Below, one piece after another: positions 37,299 through 49,444 of a DNA stretch of 64,000 bases. This stretch comes from WTFV01 sp965200895 (GTDB lineage: Bacteria; Acidobacteriota; Vicinamibacteria; Vicinamibacterales; UBA8438), in the NCBI GenBank assembly GCA_965200895.1, contig CBDAVM010000001.1, positions 1,674,001 through 1,738,000 on the forward strand, in the 5' to 3' direction. The first letter of the stretch is position 1; the number at the start of each line of letters is the position of its first letter. The position numbers and the translations under genes are program-made. Under the pieces are notes generated by a model that did not search any database, had not been told where the DNA came from, and saw nothing but the letters and a program-made list of their open reading frames with translations.

Positions 37299-38450
37299 TC
37301 AGAGAACGGTCCGCTTCTGTTCGGGCCGCTTTGCCGGCAGGCCGACGACGTCTTCGGCTCCCGCGGCGCCTGCAATCCGGGACGCCACATAGGCCCCGAC
37401 CGCGGGGCCGAGCTTGAACCCGTGGCCCGACCCGCCTCCGGCGAGCCAGACGTTGTCGTGGCCGGGAAGTCGATCGATCAGCAGGTCGCCGCTCGGCGTG
37501 TTGGTGTACTGGCAGACCCGGGCTTCCAGCAGGGGTGCAGCGCGCAGGGCCGGCAGTCGGCGGGCGGCGAATCGCCGCGCCGCCGCCAGCGCCTCGGCGG
37601 ATGGCGCCCGGTCGCCGCGGTCCGGATCGAAATCGGGGCCGAGCGCGGTGAGTCCGATCTTGGCGCCGCGGCCCTCGATGTCGGGAAGGCCGTAGGCGCC
37701 CGCGTGAAAGTCGATCCAGGTTGGCAGCGCGGGCGGTGTGAAGCGGCGCTCGCCGGCCGGCGTCCCCAGGAAGAACACCTCCTGACGGGTCGTGCGCAGC
37801 AGCGGGCCGAGCAGGTCCGGGAAGAGCCTCGGCAACCAGGGGCCGCAGGCGAAGACGAACCTGTCGGCAGCCAGACGACCGCCGTCACCGAGACCCACCG
37901 AGCACAGGCGTTGTGACAGCCCGGGCGGCTCGACCGACGCCACGCGATAGTCGACGCCGCGGCTGGCTGCCTGGTCCACCACGGCGTGGATGGCCCGACG
38001 GGCCAACAGCACCCCGCTGTCGGGTTCGAAGATGCCCCGCGTGATGCCGGTGAAGTCGAGCGAAGGAAACCGTGACTGCATTTCCGCGGGAACGAGCGAC
38101 TCGCTCACGACGCCGAGTCGGTCGAGCGTCCGGGCGGTGACGTCGACGTGCGGGTCATCGTGGTGGCCGAGCCACAGGACTCCCGTCCTGCGAAAGAGGT
38201 CCGGCTGGCCGGCCTGCGCAAGGAGCTCCCGCCACTGCGGCAGCGACTCGACAGCCCAGCGCGAGTAGAGATCCCGGTCGCCATAGCCCACCCGGATGAT
38301 GCGCGACTCGCCTCCCGAACTGGCCCGCGAATGCCCGCTCCCGAATGCGTCGACGAGCGTCACGGCGTGCCCGGCTCGCCGCAGGTGCCAGGCGGTCCAG
38401 GCGCCGAACGTGCCGGCGCCGATCACCGCCACATCGGGGAAACGCGGCAT
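37299..38450 (-). CDS. FAD-dependent oxidoreductase, sarcosine-oxidase-like
   Basis: The 383-residue flavoenzyme begins with the dinucleotide-binding VAVIGAGTFGAWTAWHLRRAG, followed by the SRASSGGESRIIRVGYG segment typical of monomeric sarcosine oxidase/DadA relatives. The C-terminal FAD motif is WLAGGGSGHGFKLGPAVG. The family oxidises secondary or N-methylated amino acids and makes hydrogen peroxide; the substrate is unknown. A cysteine that could hold FAD covalently (MSOX Cys near residue 315) may be in VCQYTNTPSGDLL, which fits the family. The start at 38450 has TATCAT ending 6 nt upstream, with no Shine-Dalgarno. Confidence 0.85.
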   Translation of the reverse strand: MPRFPDVAVIGAGTFGAWTAWHLRRAGHAVTLVDAFGSGHSRASSGGESRIIRVGYGDRDLYSRWAVESLPQWRELLAQAGQPDLFRRTGVLWLGHHDDPHVDVTARTLDRLGVVSESLVPAEMQSRFPSLDFTGITRGIFEPDSGVLLARRAIHAVVDQAASRGVDYRVASVEPPGLSQRLCSVGLGDGGRLAADRFVFACGPWLPRLFPDLLGPLLRTTRQEVFFLGTPAGERRFTPPALPTWIDFHAGAYGLPDIEGRGAKIGLTALGPDFDPDRGDRAPSAEALAAARRFAARRLPALRAAPLLEARVCQYTNTPSGDLLIDRLPGHDNVWLAGGGSGHGFKLGPAVGAYVASRIAGAAGAEDVVGLPAKRPEQKRTVL

Positions 38451-38456
38451 GGGATG

Positions 38457-38462
38457 ATGATA
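38457..38462 (-). promoter_or_regulatory. -10-like TATCAT, 6 nt before the flavoenzyme start
   Basis: On the minus strand TATCAT is followed by 6 bases (CATCCC) and the ATG at 38450. It lies in the 18-bp gap between the flavoenzyme start and the alkB start, so the two divergent genes have overlapping promoters. Confidence 0.45.
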
Positions 38463-38468
38463 GCCGTG

Positions 38469-39119
38469 ATGTCTGCTGGTGAGATGGTCGAACTCGCGCC
38501 CGGTGCGTTTCATCTGTCCCGCTTCCTGTCGTTCCCGGAGCAGCACCGTGTCGTGGCGACGGTGGAGGCGCTGGCCGCAGGGGCGGCGGGCTTCTACCGT
38601 CCACGGGTGCGCAACGGCGGGTTCATGCATTGCGACATGCTCTGCCTCGGCAGACACTGGAATGCACGGACCTATACCTACGAGTGGCAGCGTTCGGACC
38701 ACGACGGCCTTCCGGCACCTGCGCTGCCGTCCGGGCTGACGCGTCTGGCGGTGGCTGCGGCCGCCATGACCGGCTTCGCCCTCGACCCCGACATCTGTCT
38801 CGTCAACCGCTACGACGCCGACGGCAGGATGGGATTGCATCAGGACAAGGACGAGGACGCATCCACCCTCGACGCGGGTGTGCCCGTCGTCTCCCTCTCG
38901 CTCGGAGATACCGGCCGGTTCCTGCTCGGCGGGTTTCGGCGCCGGGAATCTCCCACGGCAATCGAGCTGCGCTCCGGGGATGCGTTCGTGATGGGTGGGC
39001 CGAGCCGCTTGCGCTACCACGGTGTGGCGCGGATTCTGTCCGGTACCGGGCCGGCGGAGATCGGCGTGTCCGGCCGGATCAGTCTGACGTTCCGTCAGTA
39101 CGCGATCGAGCCGCGTTGA
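38469..39119 (+). CDS. alkB: AlkB-type alkylated-DNA dioxygenase
   Basis: With the start at 38469 the protein is 216 residues, the length of E. coli AlkB. The iron triad is H124, D126 (GLHQDKDED) and H184 (RLRYHGVARI), and the 2-oxoglutarate-binding arginines lie in SGRISLTFRQY. It demethylates N1-methyladenine and N3-methylcytosine by oxidation. Two earlier in-frame ATGs (38454, 38457) exist, but they would overlap the promoter region of the divergent flavoenzyme gene. Confidence 0.92.
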   Translation: MSAGEMVELAPGAFHLSRFLSFPEQHRVVATVEALAAGAAGFYRPRVRNGGFMHCDMLCLGRHWNARTYTYEWQRSDHDGLPAPALPSGLTRLAVAAAAMTGFALDPDICLVNRYDADGRMGLHQDKDEDASTLDAGVPVVSLSLGDTGRFLLGGFRRRESPTAIELRSGDAFVMGGPSRLRYHGVARILSGTGPAEIGVSGRISLTFRQYAIEPR

Positions 39120-39321
39120 GACCGCCCCCGGGAGTCGGTGGTGTACGGCCGTTCAGACGCTGTCAGGGCCACTCGGCCTGCCGTTCCGCCCCTCCGCTAC
39201 AACTTTGTGGATCGCAGGTGAATAGCGCGGGTATGCTTCGACGGTAGAGCCTGTCAGAAAGCCGCTCCGGCCGCGGTTGGAGCGTGAACCTGAAATTCCG
39301 AGTCTCAGAGGCAGATCCACG

Positions 39322-41481
<2,160 letters not shown>

Positions 41482-41772
41482 GGTCCGCCATTCCGCAGCC
41501 TGCCGGTCGTCACACTCGGCAGGCCCCCGGCGTCGGGTATAAAACGGCCCCGACGCACTCCTCGTCGTCATCGGTGGCGCTTCGTTCTCCAGGCAAGCGG
41601 TTCGCGCGGTGGTTTCACGCTCGCGCGAGCCGTCACCCTGACCGGCTGGGTGCCCTTCCGTTCAGCGTACCGCACAGGACTCTGGCGCACGCACCTGTAG
41701 TAGGCTCCCTGGATACCGAACCGTCCGCACCGCCAGCGCGGCGTGGAGCCTCCCACAGGATGCAGCTGCCCG

Positions 41773-43515
41773 ATGAGTGAACCGCAGAACCCGGCCCCGG
41801 ACTCCCGTCTGCGCTACGCGGTGGACGAAACGCCGTCCGAGGGGCTGACCCTCGGACTCAGCCTGCAGGTCGTCACACTCGTCCTGACCGGCATCATCCT
41901 CGTCCCGATCATCGTGTTCAACGCCGCGAACCACCCCGAGGGACTGGAGTGGGCGGTCTTCGCGGCGCTGTTCGTCAGTGGACTCTCGACCGTCCTGCAG
42001 GCCCGGCCGGCGGGTCCGGTGGGCGCCGGCTATTCCCTCTACATGGGCACGTCAGGCGCATTCATCGGGGTATCGACGGCGGCGGTGGTCGCCGGCGGCC
42101 TGCCGCTGCTGGCGTCGCTCGTCCTGGTCTCGTCGCTGGTGCAGTTCCTGTTCTCGGCCCGGCTGTCGCTCTTCCGGCGCCTGATCACGCCGACGGTGGG
42201 CGGCACGGTGATCATGCTGCTCGCCGTCAACCTGTTTCCCATCACGACCGGCCTGCTGGCGGGCGTTCCCGACGGCGTCGACCCCGAGGGCATGGGCGGG
42301 CCGCTGGTCGCCTTCGCGGCCTTCGCCACCATCACCCTGGTCTCGCTCTATGCCCGCGGCGCGACCCGGCTGTGGGCGCCGCTCATCGGCATCGTGGTCG
42401 GAACCGCCGTCGGCGCCCCCGCCGGCATGCTGAACTGGACGCCGCTCCTCGACGCCGCCTGGTTCGGCCTGCCGCAGGCCGGCTGGCCCGGTCTGGACCT
42501 GTCGTTCGACGCGCGATTCCTCGGTCTGCTCGTCCCGTTCGTCATCGTCACGATCATCGGCGCCATCGAGACCTACGGCGACGCGATCGCCATTCAGAGA
42601 GTGTCCCACCGCACCGCGGTGCCGGTGGACTTCAAGGTGGTCCAGCGTGCATTGAACGCGGACGGTGTCGGCAACCTGCTGTCCGGCCTCACCGCCACGG
42701 TGCCGAACACCACCTACTCCAGCAGCATCTCCATCGCCGACCTGACGGGCGTCGCCGCGCGGCGGGTGGCGCTCTATGCCGGGCTCATCATCGTGCTGGC
42801 GGCGTTCGTACCGAAGATCGCGGCGCTGTTGCAGGTCGTGCCCGACCCGGTGGCCGGCGCGTACATCTTCATATTCCTCGTGCTCCTGTTCCGTCAGGGC
42901 GTGCGGCTGGTGACCACCGGCGGGTTCGGCTACGAGAGGGGCCTGATCGTCTGCATCTCGTTCTGGGTGGGCCTCGGCTTCCAGTACGGCGCCATCTTCC
43001 CGGACCATCTGCCCGCGTGGTCGCGGGGCGTGCTCGACAACGGCATGGCGGCCGGCGGCATCGTCGCCATGGTTCTCACCCTGCTGGTGTCGCTGCGACA
43101 GCGTGGCCGGCACGACGTGCTGGAGCCGAGCGTGCGGTCGCTCTCGAAGCTGCGCGCAGCGCTGGACCGCGCCGCCGAGCGCGCCGGCTGGGACGACATC
43201 GCCACCAACCGCCTCGAGCTGGCGGGCGAGGAAGCGTTCCTGTACCTGCTCGAGCGACAGGCGGAGTCGCAGCCGCGGCCTGTCCGCGTGGCCGTACGGT
43301 CGGTCGACGACGTCCTGCAGATCGAACTCGTGAGCGGTCCCGACAGCGCCAATCTGGAGGCTCGACTCGCCAGGCTGGACGACGCGCAGGAGGAGCACGC
43401 GGTCGTCAAGGACGCGGGACCGCGCATCCTCCGCCACCTGGCGAAGGAGGTGCGGCACGAGCAGTTCTACGACCTCGACGTGCTGACCGTGACCGTGGAC
43501 ACGCGGCCGCTGTGA
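41773..43515 (+). CDS. NCS2-type permease with C-terminal GHKL-like ATPase domain
   Basis: The first about 440 residues are a nucleobase (xanthine/uracil) permease with about 12-14 membrane segments, including the NCS2 motif region FVIVTIIGAIETYGDAIA and SGLTATVPNTTYSSSI. After LLVSLRQRGRH there is a soluble 140-residue domain reading SLSKLRAALDRAAERAGWDD and LELAGEEAFLYLLER, which resembles an RsbW-type serine kinase/anti-sigma HATPase (helix with conserved E). The start at 41773 (MSEPQN) was preferred over an upstream ATG at 41743. Substrate and role of the extra domain are unknown. Confidence 0.78.
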   Translation: MSEPQNPAPDSRLRYAVDETPSEGLTLGLSLQVVTLVLTGIILVPIIVFNAANHPEGLEWAVFAALFVSGLSTVLQARPAGPVGAGYSLYMGTSGAFIGVSTAAVVAGGLPLLASLVLVSSLVQFLFSARLSLFRRLITPTVGGTVIMLLAVNLFPITTGLLAGVPDGVDPEGMGGPLVAFAAFATITLVSLYARGATRLWAPLIGIVVGTAVGAPAGMLNWTPLLDAAWFGLPQAGWPGLDLSFDARFLGLLVPFVIVTIIGAIETYGDAIAIQRVSHRTAVPVDFKVVQRALNADGVGNLLSGLTATVPNTTYSSSISIADLTGVAARRVALYAGLIIVLAAFVPKIAALLQVVPDPVAGAYIFIFLVLLFRQGVRLVTTGGFGYERGLIVCISFWVGLGFQYGAIFPDHLPAWSRGVLDNGMAAGGIVAMVLTLLVSLRQRGRHDVLEPSVRSLSKLRAALDRAAERAGWDDIATNRLELAGEEAFLYLLERQAESQPRPVRVAVRSVDDVLQIELVSGPDSANLEARLARLDDAQEEHAVVKDAGPRILRHLAKEVRHEQFYDLDVLTVTVDTRPL

Positions 43516-43669
43516 GCGGCGGTCAGCACCCCCCTGACCGGGCCGGCCTTGATGTCCGCACCGGGTGATGCGCGGGGCAGGAACTTCCGAACGGCGCTAC
43601 CAGGGCCACGAGCCCTGCAAAGGTCCGCGCGATCACGCCCGACAGGTCGCGTGTCGCCTTCCGGCGGCG

Positions 43670-43709
43670 GGAACGCGGCGCGGACCTGGTACACCCGCGC
43701 CGCGTTTCC
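43670..43709. terminator. Inverted repeat between convergent genes (bidirectional terminator candidate)
   Basis: GGAACGCGGCGCGG (43670-43683) pairs with CCGCGCCGCGTTTCC (43695-43709) with a single bulged base and an 11-nt loop. It lies between the permease stop (43515) and the DUF1552 gene end (43775), which converge. No T-run is present on either strand. Confidence 0.5.
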
Positions 43710-43774
43710 ACACCCGGTCACCTTCACGTCCCGAACCGGGACACCGGGCAGGTAGAGCCGATCCGGAGTGCGCG

Positions 43775-45127
43775 CTACACGCCCGCGAGGGGCTCCAGCG
43801 GCAGCGTCCCCGTGGCGTCGCCGAACCGGTCGGTGTGCACGCCCGCCCGCTCCAGCATGGCGAGCAGCAGGTTGTTCATCGGCGTGTCCTTCGCGTGGCG
43901 CAGCACCTTGCCGCCCCGGACGCCGCCCGCGCCGCCGACCAGCACCAGCGGCAGGTCGATATGCGAGTGCTCGTTCGCGTCGCTGATGCCGCCGCCGTGG
44001 AGCACGAGCGAGTGGTCGAGCAGGTTGCCGTCGCCGTCCGGCGTCGCCTTCAGCGCCTGGAGGAAATGCGCCGTCAGGCCGATGTGGTACTGGTTGATCT
44101 TGTGCCCCTGCTCGAACTTCAGCGGGTCGTGCTGGTGGTGCGACACGGCGTGGTGGGCGGCGTTGACGCCCAGTTCCGGATAGGCGCGGTTGGTCTGTTC
44201 CTTCCCGAGGGTAAGGACGAAGACGCGCGTGATGTCGGACCGGAACGCCAGCGCCACCAGATCGAACATCAGCTTCGCGTGCGCGTCGTACGATTCCGGC
44301 ACCCCGACGGGGCGGTCTGGCAGATCGAGCACCGACTCGCTCTGCTGGCGCTCGGCCACCTGCAGCCGCCGTTCGACCTCGCGCACCGAGTCGAGGTACT
44401 CGTTCACGCTCCTGCGGTCGGCCGGACCGAGCTTCTTCTGCAGGTGGGCGATGTCGGCCGTCACCCAGTCGAGGATGCTGCGGTCCTCCTGCATCTGCGC
44501 CAGCCGCTCCTCGCGCGATCCGCCGTCACCGAACATGCGCTGGAAGACGATGCGCGGGTTCGTCTCGTGCGGGTTCGGGGTGGTCGCTGTCCGCCAGGAG
44601 ATGCTGTTGGTGTAGACGCAACTGTAGCCGTTGTCGCAGTTGCCGATGAGGTAGGTCTGCTCCATCGCCAGCTCGAGCGACCGCAACGGCGTGTCGCCGC
44701 CGATGTGCTGCGCCGCGATCTGGTCGGCGGTGATGCCGTTGCGGACATCGGCGCCCTCGGTCTCCTTCGGGTGCACGCCGCTCAGCCAGACGGTCCCGGC
44801 GCGCGAGTGCTCGCCGTTGCCGTCGCCGAGCGCCTCGGCCTGCTTCTGGCTCAGGCCGATCGGCACGATCACCTGGTCCCGGAACGGCGCGAGCGGGCTG
44901 AGCGTGGGCGACAGCTCCTTGAGCGCGCCCACGCCGGCCGGCTGCCAGTGCGACATCACCGCGCCGTTCGGGATGTAGACGAAACCGAGACGCCGGACCG
45001 GCCGGGCCGCCGTTTTCGCCAGCGCCGACGCGGCCGGCACCATCGCATCCAGCAGCGGCAGGCCGAGCGTGACACCCATCCCGCGGAGGAACGTCCGACG
45101 AGGCAACGCCGTCTTCGTGATGAACAT
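43775..45127 (-). CDS. DUF1552 family protein (pair 1)
   Basis: The 450-residue protein has a twin-arginine-like signal (LPRRTFLRGMGVTLGLPLLD), so it is probably exported. It has the DUF1552 features RLGFVYIPNGAVMSHWQP, TVWLSGVHPKETEG, and SLVLHGGGISDANEHSHIDLP. The fold is related to alkaline-phosphatase/sulfatase-like DUF1501 proteins, but the function is unknown. It lies 187 bp downstream of the DUF1592-type gene on the same strand; such pairs are typical of Planctomycetes, Acidobacteria and Myxococcota. Confidence 0.9.
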   Translation of the reverse strand: MFITKTALPRRTFLRGMGVTLGLPLLDAMVPAASALAKTAARPVRRLGFVYIPNGAVMSHWQPAGVGALKELSPTLSPLAPFRDQVIVPIGLSQKQAEALGDGNGEHSRAGTVWLSGVHPKETEGADVRNGITADQIAAQHIGGDTPLRSLELAMEQTYLIGNCDNGYSCVYTNSISWRTATTPNPHETNPRIVFQRMFGDGGSREERLAQMQEDRSILDWVTADIAHLQKKLGPADRRSVNEYLDSVREVERRLQVAERQQSESVLDLPDRPVGVPESYDAHAKLMFDLVALAFRSDITRVFVLTLGKEQTNRAYPELGVNAAHHAVSHHQHDPLKFEQGHKINQYHIGLTAHFLQALKATPDGDGNLLDHSLVLHGGGISDANEHSHIDLPLVLVGGAGGVRGGKVLRHAKDTPMNNLLLAMLERAGVHTDRFGDATGTLPLEPLAGV

Positions 45128-45314
45128 GACTGGTGCTCCTGCTCAGCGATCTTCCTTCGGTTCTCGACTCCCGTTCCGGCTTCCTTGTCCGCAACGCCGG
45201 CTGGCCGCTGGCTGCATCGGCATCCGTTCTCGACGTTGCTTCCGGCTTCAGTCAGCCGAGGCGTCCGTGCGCCAGCCGGCAGCACGACTGGAACGCTTCC
45301 TCGCCCGTTCCCGC

Positions 45315-47729
45315 TCAGTTGGCCACGGCGTCGGCTCTGGCCGACCGCATCCGGAACGGCGTGCTCTGCACGACGCCGACGATCAATGACGCCAGCCCGT
45401 AGTCGCGCCCGGCCGCCGCGCGGGTGATCTCCCGGACGGCCGGCGCGTCGTAGTACTCCATCCCGCGGCCGAGGGCGTAGGTCAGCAGTTTCTCGGTCAC
45501 GACCGTCACGAACTGCTCGGGGTTGCGAACCAGCAGCGCGCGCAGGTCCGCCGGGCCGTCGAACGGCGTCCCGTCCGGCATGGCGCCGGACGCGTCGATG
45601 GCGATCCCGCCCGGCATGTGTCCGCGCCAGCGGCCGATGGCGTCGAAGTTCTCCAGGGCGAGCCCCAGCGGATCCATCAGCCGGTGGCAGCTCGCGCAGA
45701 CCGGGTTCGCCCGGTGCTGCTCCATCCGCTCGCGCATGGCCAGCACCCTGCCCCCATCCTCGGCCGGCTCCAGTTCCGGGACGTTGGGCGGCGGGGGCGG
45801 CGGGGGCGTCCCCAGGACGTTCTCCAGCACCCACTTGCCGCGGCCGACCGGTGACGTGCGGTCGGGATACGAGGTCACGGTCAGGATGCTGCCCTGGCCG
45901 AGCAGCCCGCGCCGGTTGGGATCGGCCAGCGTCACGCGCCGGAAGTCGCTGCCGTAGACGCCGGGGACGCCATAGTGCCGGGCCAGCCGTTCGTTGAGGA
46001 ACGTGTGGTCCGCGGTGAGCAGCTCGGTTGCGCTGCGATCCTCCCGCATGACGCTGTCGAAGAACAGCTCGGTCTCGCGGACGAAGTCCTGGCGCAGGCT
46101 CTCGCCGAAGTCGGGAAACAGCACGTCCGACGGCAGCGCGCCCGAGATGTTGCGCAGGCGCAGCCACTGGCCCGCGAAGTTCTTCGCCAGCGCCTCGGAA
46201 CGGGGGTCGGCCAGCATCCGGCGCACCTGCCGCTCAAGCACATCGGGATCGCCCAGGCCGCCCTGCGCGGCGACATCGAGCAGCTCCTCGTCCGGAATGC
46301 TGCTCCAGAGGAAGAACGAGATGCGCGACGCCAGCTCCAGGTCGCTCAGCCGGTACGGCGCGCCGGGCGCGACGCCCGGCGGGTCCGAGACCATGCGGAA
46401 CAGGAAGTCGGGGCTGACGAGCAGCGCGCGGACCGCCCGTTCGATGCCGGCCTCGAAACCACCCGCGGCCCGGCCCTCGCGGTAGAAGGCGAGCAGGCCC
46501 TGCAGATCCGCTCCGGTGACCGGCCGCCGGTAGGCGCGGCGGGCCAGAGTGGAGATGATCTCCCGCGCGCACGGCGTCTCGTCCGCCGCGGTCGCCGGCC
46601 GGCAGACGAAGATGCGGCGGCGCGACGGCGTGTCCCCCGCACCGGTGGCGTCGAACGGCCCGGAGACGGTGAGCGTGCCCAGGTGCGGCTGGTACAGCAG
46701 GTAGTCGCCCTCGCCGTGCGGCCGGTCGAACGGCTGGCGGACACTCTCGGCGAGCGCACTCGTCTTCCGGATGAACGCCGCCGTGACGACGCGTGGTCCG
46801 GCGCCGACCTGCACGCGCGCCCGCAGATCCTCCGGACCGCGGTTGTAGGCGACGCCCTGATCGCGATCCGGGTCGGGGGGCCGCAGGTGGAAGAGCGCAA
46901 CCCGCTCCCCGGCCACGCTGAGCTCAAGCTGGTGCGGCTCGCGGATCGGCGCTCCGGCGAACAGATCCAGCAATTCCAGCTTGATCTCGTACTCGGCGTC
47001 CCGCGGGAAGTTGTACTCCACCGACATGCCGCCGCGGGTGCCGAACGGCAGACCGTCCCGGTGCTGGTACTGCGACAGATCGGAAACGATCCGGAATGTC
47101 TCGCCGCCCGGCGCCAGCGGCGAGGCCCCCACGGCCAGCCGGCTGATCGTCCGGGCCGCGTTCATGTAGCGCTCCAGCAGCGTGGGCGAGACCTTCAGAA
47201 CGCCGGCGATGTTGTCGAATCCGTAGCTCTGGTCGTCGGCCGGCACGAGCGCGGAGGCGTCGATGTCCAGCGCCAGCAGGTCGCGGATCGCGTTCTGGTA
47301 CTCGGTTCGGTTGAGCCGGTGGAGAGGCTCGGTACGACCCGGATTGGGCTCCGCCGCCGCCGCGCGATCGATCCCGGTCTCCAGGAAGGACGCGAGGGCG
47401 TCGCTGGCGGCGGTCTCCGGCCGCGGACGCCCAACGGGAGGCATCGAGCCGGTGCGGAGCTTGCGGATGACCTTCTCCCAGACGTCCGCGTTGCCGGGCA
47501 CGTCGGCCAGATCGGCCGTGCGGAGCGCGACGGGAACCGTGCCGCGGGCGGCGAGCCGCTCGTTGTGGCAGGTGAGGCAGTACCGGTTCAACAGCGCCTC
47601 GTACGCGGCGACCGGCGACGGCTCCGCGGCGGCGGGCTCCTGCCCCGGGCCGGCCGAGACCGCGGGAGCGAGCCCCATCACCCCCGCAACCATCCAGACG
47701 CCGAACAGGACGAATATGCGTCGCGTCAT
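45315..47729 (-). CDS. DUF1592/DUF1588/DUF1587/DUF1585-type cytochrome-c-like protein (pair 1)
   Basis: The 804-residue exported protein has a signal peptide (TRRIFVLFGVWMVAGVMGLA) and an N-terminal c-type haem site RYCLTCHNERL. It then carries the DUF1587/1595/1592/1588 modules (HRLNRTEYQNAIRDLLALD; RRAYRRPVTGADL; SRISFFLWSSIPDEELL), and a second haem motif NPVCASCHRLMDPLG before the DUF1585 end. This is the planctomycete-type PSD multi-domain architecture. Role unknown; probably acts outside the cytoplasm with the DUF1552 partner. ATG at 47729 was chosen because it starts the signal peptide. Confidence 0.9.
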   Translation of the reverse strand: MTRRIFVLFGVWMVAGVMGLAPAVSAGPGQEPAAAEPSPVAAYEALLNRYCLTCHNERLAARGTVPVALRTADLADVPGNADVWEKVIRKLRTGSMPPVGRPRPETAASDALASFLETGIDRAAAAEPNPGRTEPLHRLNRTEYQNAIRDLLALDIDASALVPADDQSYGFDNIAGVLKVSPTLLERYMNAARTISRLAVGASPLAPGGETFRIVSDLSQYQHRDGLPFGTRGGMSVEYNFPRDAEYEIKLELLDLFAGAPIREPHQLELSVAGERVALFHLRPPDPDRDQGVAYNRGPEDLRARVQVGAGPRVVTAAFIRKTSALAESVRQPFDRPHGEGDYLLYQPHLGTLTVSGPFDATGAGDTPSRRRIFVCRPATAADETPCAREIISTLARRAYRRPVTGADLQGLLAFYREGRAAGGFEAGIERAVRALLVSPDFLFRMVSDPPGVAPGAPYRLSDLELASRISFFLWSSIPDEELLDVAAQGGLGDPDVLERQVRRMLADPRSEALAKNFAGQWLRLRNISGALPSDVLFPDFGESLRQDFVRETELFFDSVMREDRSATELLTADHTFLNERLARHYGVPGVYGSDFRRVTLADPNRRGLLGQGSILTVTSYPDRTSPVGRGKWVLENVLGTPPPPPPPNVPELEPAEDGGRVLAMRERMEQHRANPVCASCHRLMDPLGLALENFDAIGRWRGHMPGGIAIDASGAMPDGTPFDGPADLRALLVRNPEQFVTVVTEKLLTYALGRGMEYYDAPAVREITRAAAGRDYGLASLIVGVVQSTPFRMRSARADAVAN

Positions 47730-47899
47730 CTGCTTTGTCCGTCGCCGCGACCGGTCCGACCGCGGTCGCTGAACAGTCCCCCCTGATCTGCCAGATCCTA
47801 CGTTCTTCACACCCGTTGTCAACCGCCGGTACCGTCGGGCGCCGGTGGAGGCGGGGGATCTGCGATACCATGGAGACGAGATACCCGGGGGGTGACCAG

Positions 47900-49444
47900 A
47901 TGCGGACAGTGAACGAAGCGGCAGCACGGACGTCACGCGTCATCCTTTTCGGCATGTGCGCGATCCTCGTGATGTCGGCCGGCACGGCCGCGGCCGCCGA
48001 GCGCGACCTGCCCCTGGTCGCGGCGGCCCGGGCCGCGGACGCCGATGCTGTCCGCATGCTCCTGGCGCGCGGGGGCGACACGGATGCCGCCGAGACCGAC
48101 GGCACGACCGCGCTGCACTGGGCGGCGTACCGGGGCGACATCGAGACGGCGCGACTCCTTCTGGAGGCCGGCGCCGAGGCGGAAGCAGCCAACCGCTACG
48201 GCGTGACCCCCCTCGTTCTCGCCGCCGGCCGCGGGAACGCTCCCATCGTCGAGGCGCTTCTGGACGCCGGCGCCGACCCGAACACGACCCTGGCGGAAGG
48301 CGAGACGGTGCTGATGACCGCGGCTCGCACCGGCGATGTCGATGTCCTGCGCCTGCTGCTGACCCGCGGCGCCGACCTGCGGGCGCGAGAGAGCTGGCGC
48401 GGCCAGACGGCGCTGCACTGGGCGGCGGCAGAGAACCATCCGGCCGCCGTCCACGCGCTGATCGAACTGGGCGCGGACGTCGACGAACGTTCGACCGCCG
48501 GCTGGTCCGCGTTGCTGTACGCCGTTCGCGGCGGCAGGTCCGACGCCGTGCGCGCGCTGCTCGCGGCGGGCGCCGACGTCAACGACACGATCCGGCCGCC
48601 GGCCGCCGGGGACGATGCCCGCCGTGACCCCACCGTGGGCACCAGCGCCCTGGTCCTGGCCGTGATGAACGGCCACTTCTCGCTGGCGCAGTATCTCGTC
48701 GAGCGCGGCGCCGATCCGAACGCGGCCGAGCAGGGCTGGACGGCCCTGCATCAGTTGGCCTATACCCGCCGGCCGAACTCGGGCAAGGGCATGCCTCCCG
48801 TGGTGCTTCTCGACCAGGTGGACACGCTGGCCTTCGCCCGCTTTCTCCTGGACAACGGCGCCGACCCGAACGCGCGCCAGACCGCGCGGTTCAACAACCG
48901 CGAGCGGAACAACCTGAACCGCGTCGGGGCCACCCCGTACCTGCTCGCCGCCAAGCATGCCGACCCGCCGCTGATGCGCCTGCTGGCGCAGTACGGCGCC
49001 GACCCCCGGCTGCCGACCACCGGCAACGCGTCGCCGCTGATGGTGGCGGCCGGCGTCGGCATCTTCAATCTGGGCGAGAGCGCCGGGACCAACGAGGAGG
49101 CGTACGAGGCCGTGCAGCTCGCCTGGGAGCTCGGCGACCGCGATGTCAACCGCGCCGACGACCGAGGCTACACCGCGCTGCACGGCGCCGCGTTACGCGG
49201 CGCGAACCCCATCGTCGAGTTCCTGGCCGCGCGGGGCGCGGACCTGCTCGCCGAGAGCAACGAGGGCTGGACGCCGCTGCGCGTCGCCGACGGCGTGCAC
49301 TATACGGGCACCGTCAAGCGCGCGGACCACACGGCCGGGCTGTTGCGGGAGATCATGCGGGATCGCGGAGTCTACGACGACGAGCAGCACGCCAGGGACG
49401 TCAACAGCGTGGCGGTGGTGAAGCCCGCCGACCAGCAGCAATAG
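47900..49444 (+). CDS. Secreted ankyrin-repeat protein
   Basis: The 514-residue protein has an N-terminal signal (SRVILFGMCAILVMSAGTA, then AAAAERDL) and about ten ankyrin repeats, e.g. DGTTALHWAAYRGDIETARLL, GWSALLYAVRGGRSDAVRAL, GYTALHGAALRGANPIVEFL in short. Ankyrin repeats bind proteins; no enzymatic domain is visible. The start at 47900 has a Shine-Dalgarno (GGGGGGTG); an in-frame ATG at 47870 is possible but adds residues before the signal peptide. It is divergent from DUF1592 pair 1, a common arrangement in Acidobacteriota. Confidence 0.87.
   Translation: MRTVNEAAARTSRVILFGMCAILVMSAGTAAAAERDLPLVAAARAADADAVRMLLARGGDTDAAETDGTTALHWAAYRGDIETARLLLEAGAEAEAANRYGVTPLVLAAGRGNAPIVEALLDAGADPNTTLAEGETVLMTAARTGDVDVLRLLLTRGADLRARESWRGQTALHWAAAENHPAAVHALIELGADVDERSTAGWSALLYAVRGGRSDAVRALLAAGADVNDTIRPPAAGDDARRDPTVGTSALVLAVMNGHFSLAQYLVERGADPNAAEQGWTALHQLAYTRRPNSGKGMPPVVLLDQVDTLAFARFLLDNGADPNARQTARFNNRERNNLNRVGATPYLLAAKHADPPLMRLLAQYGADPRLPTTGNASPLMVAAGVGIFNLGESAGTNEEAYEAVQLAWELGDRDVNRADDRGYTALHGAALRGANPIVEFLAARGADLLAESNEGWTPLRVADGVHYTGTVKRADHTAGLLREIMRDRGVYDDEQHARDVNSVAVVKPADQQQ

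Noticed and set aside
43467..43727. Small minus-strand ORF between permease and DUF1552 genes
   Set aside because: It overlaps the permease end, contains an inverted repeat, and has no binding site or recognisable domain.
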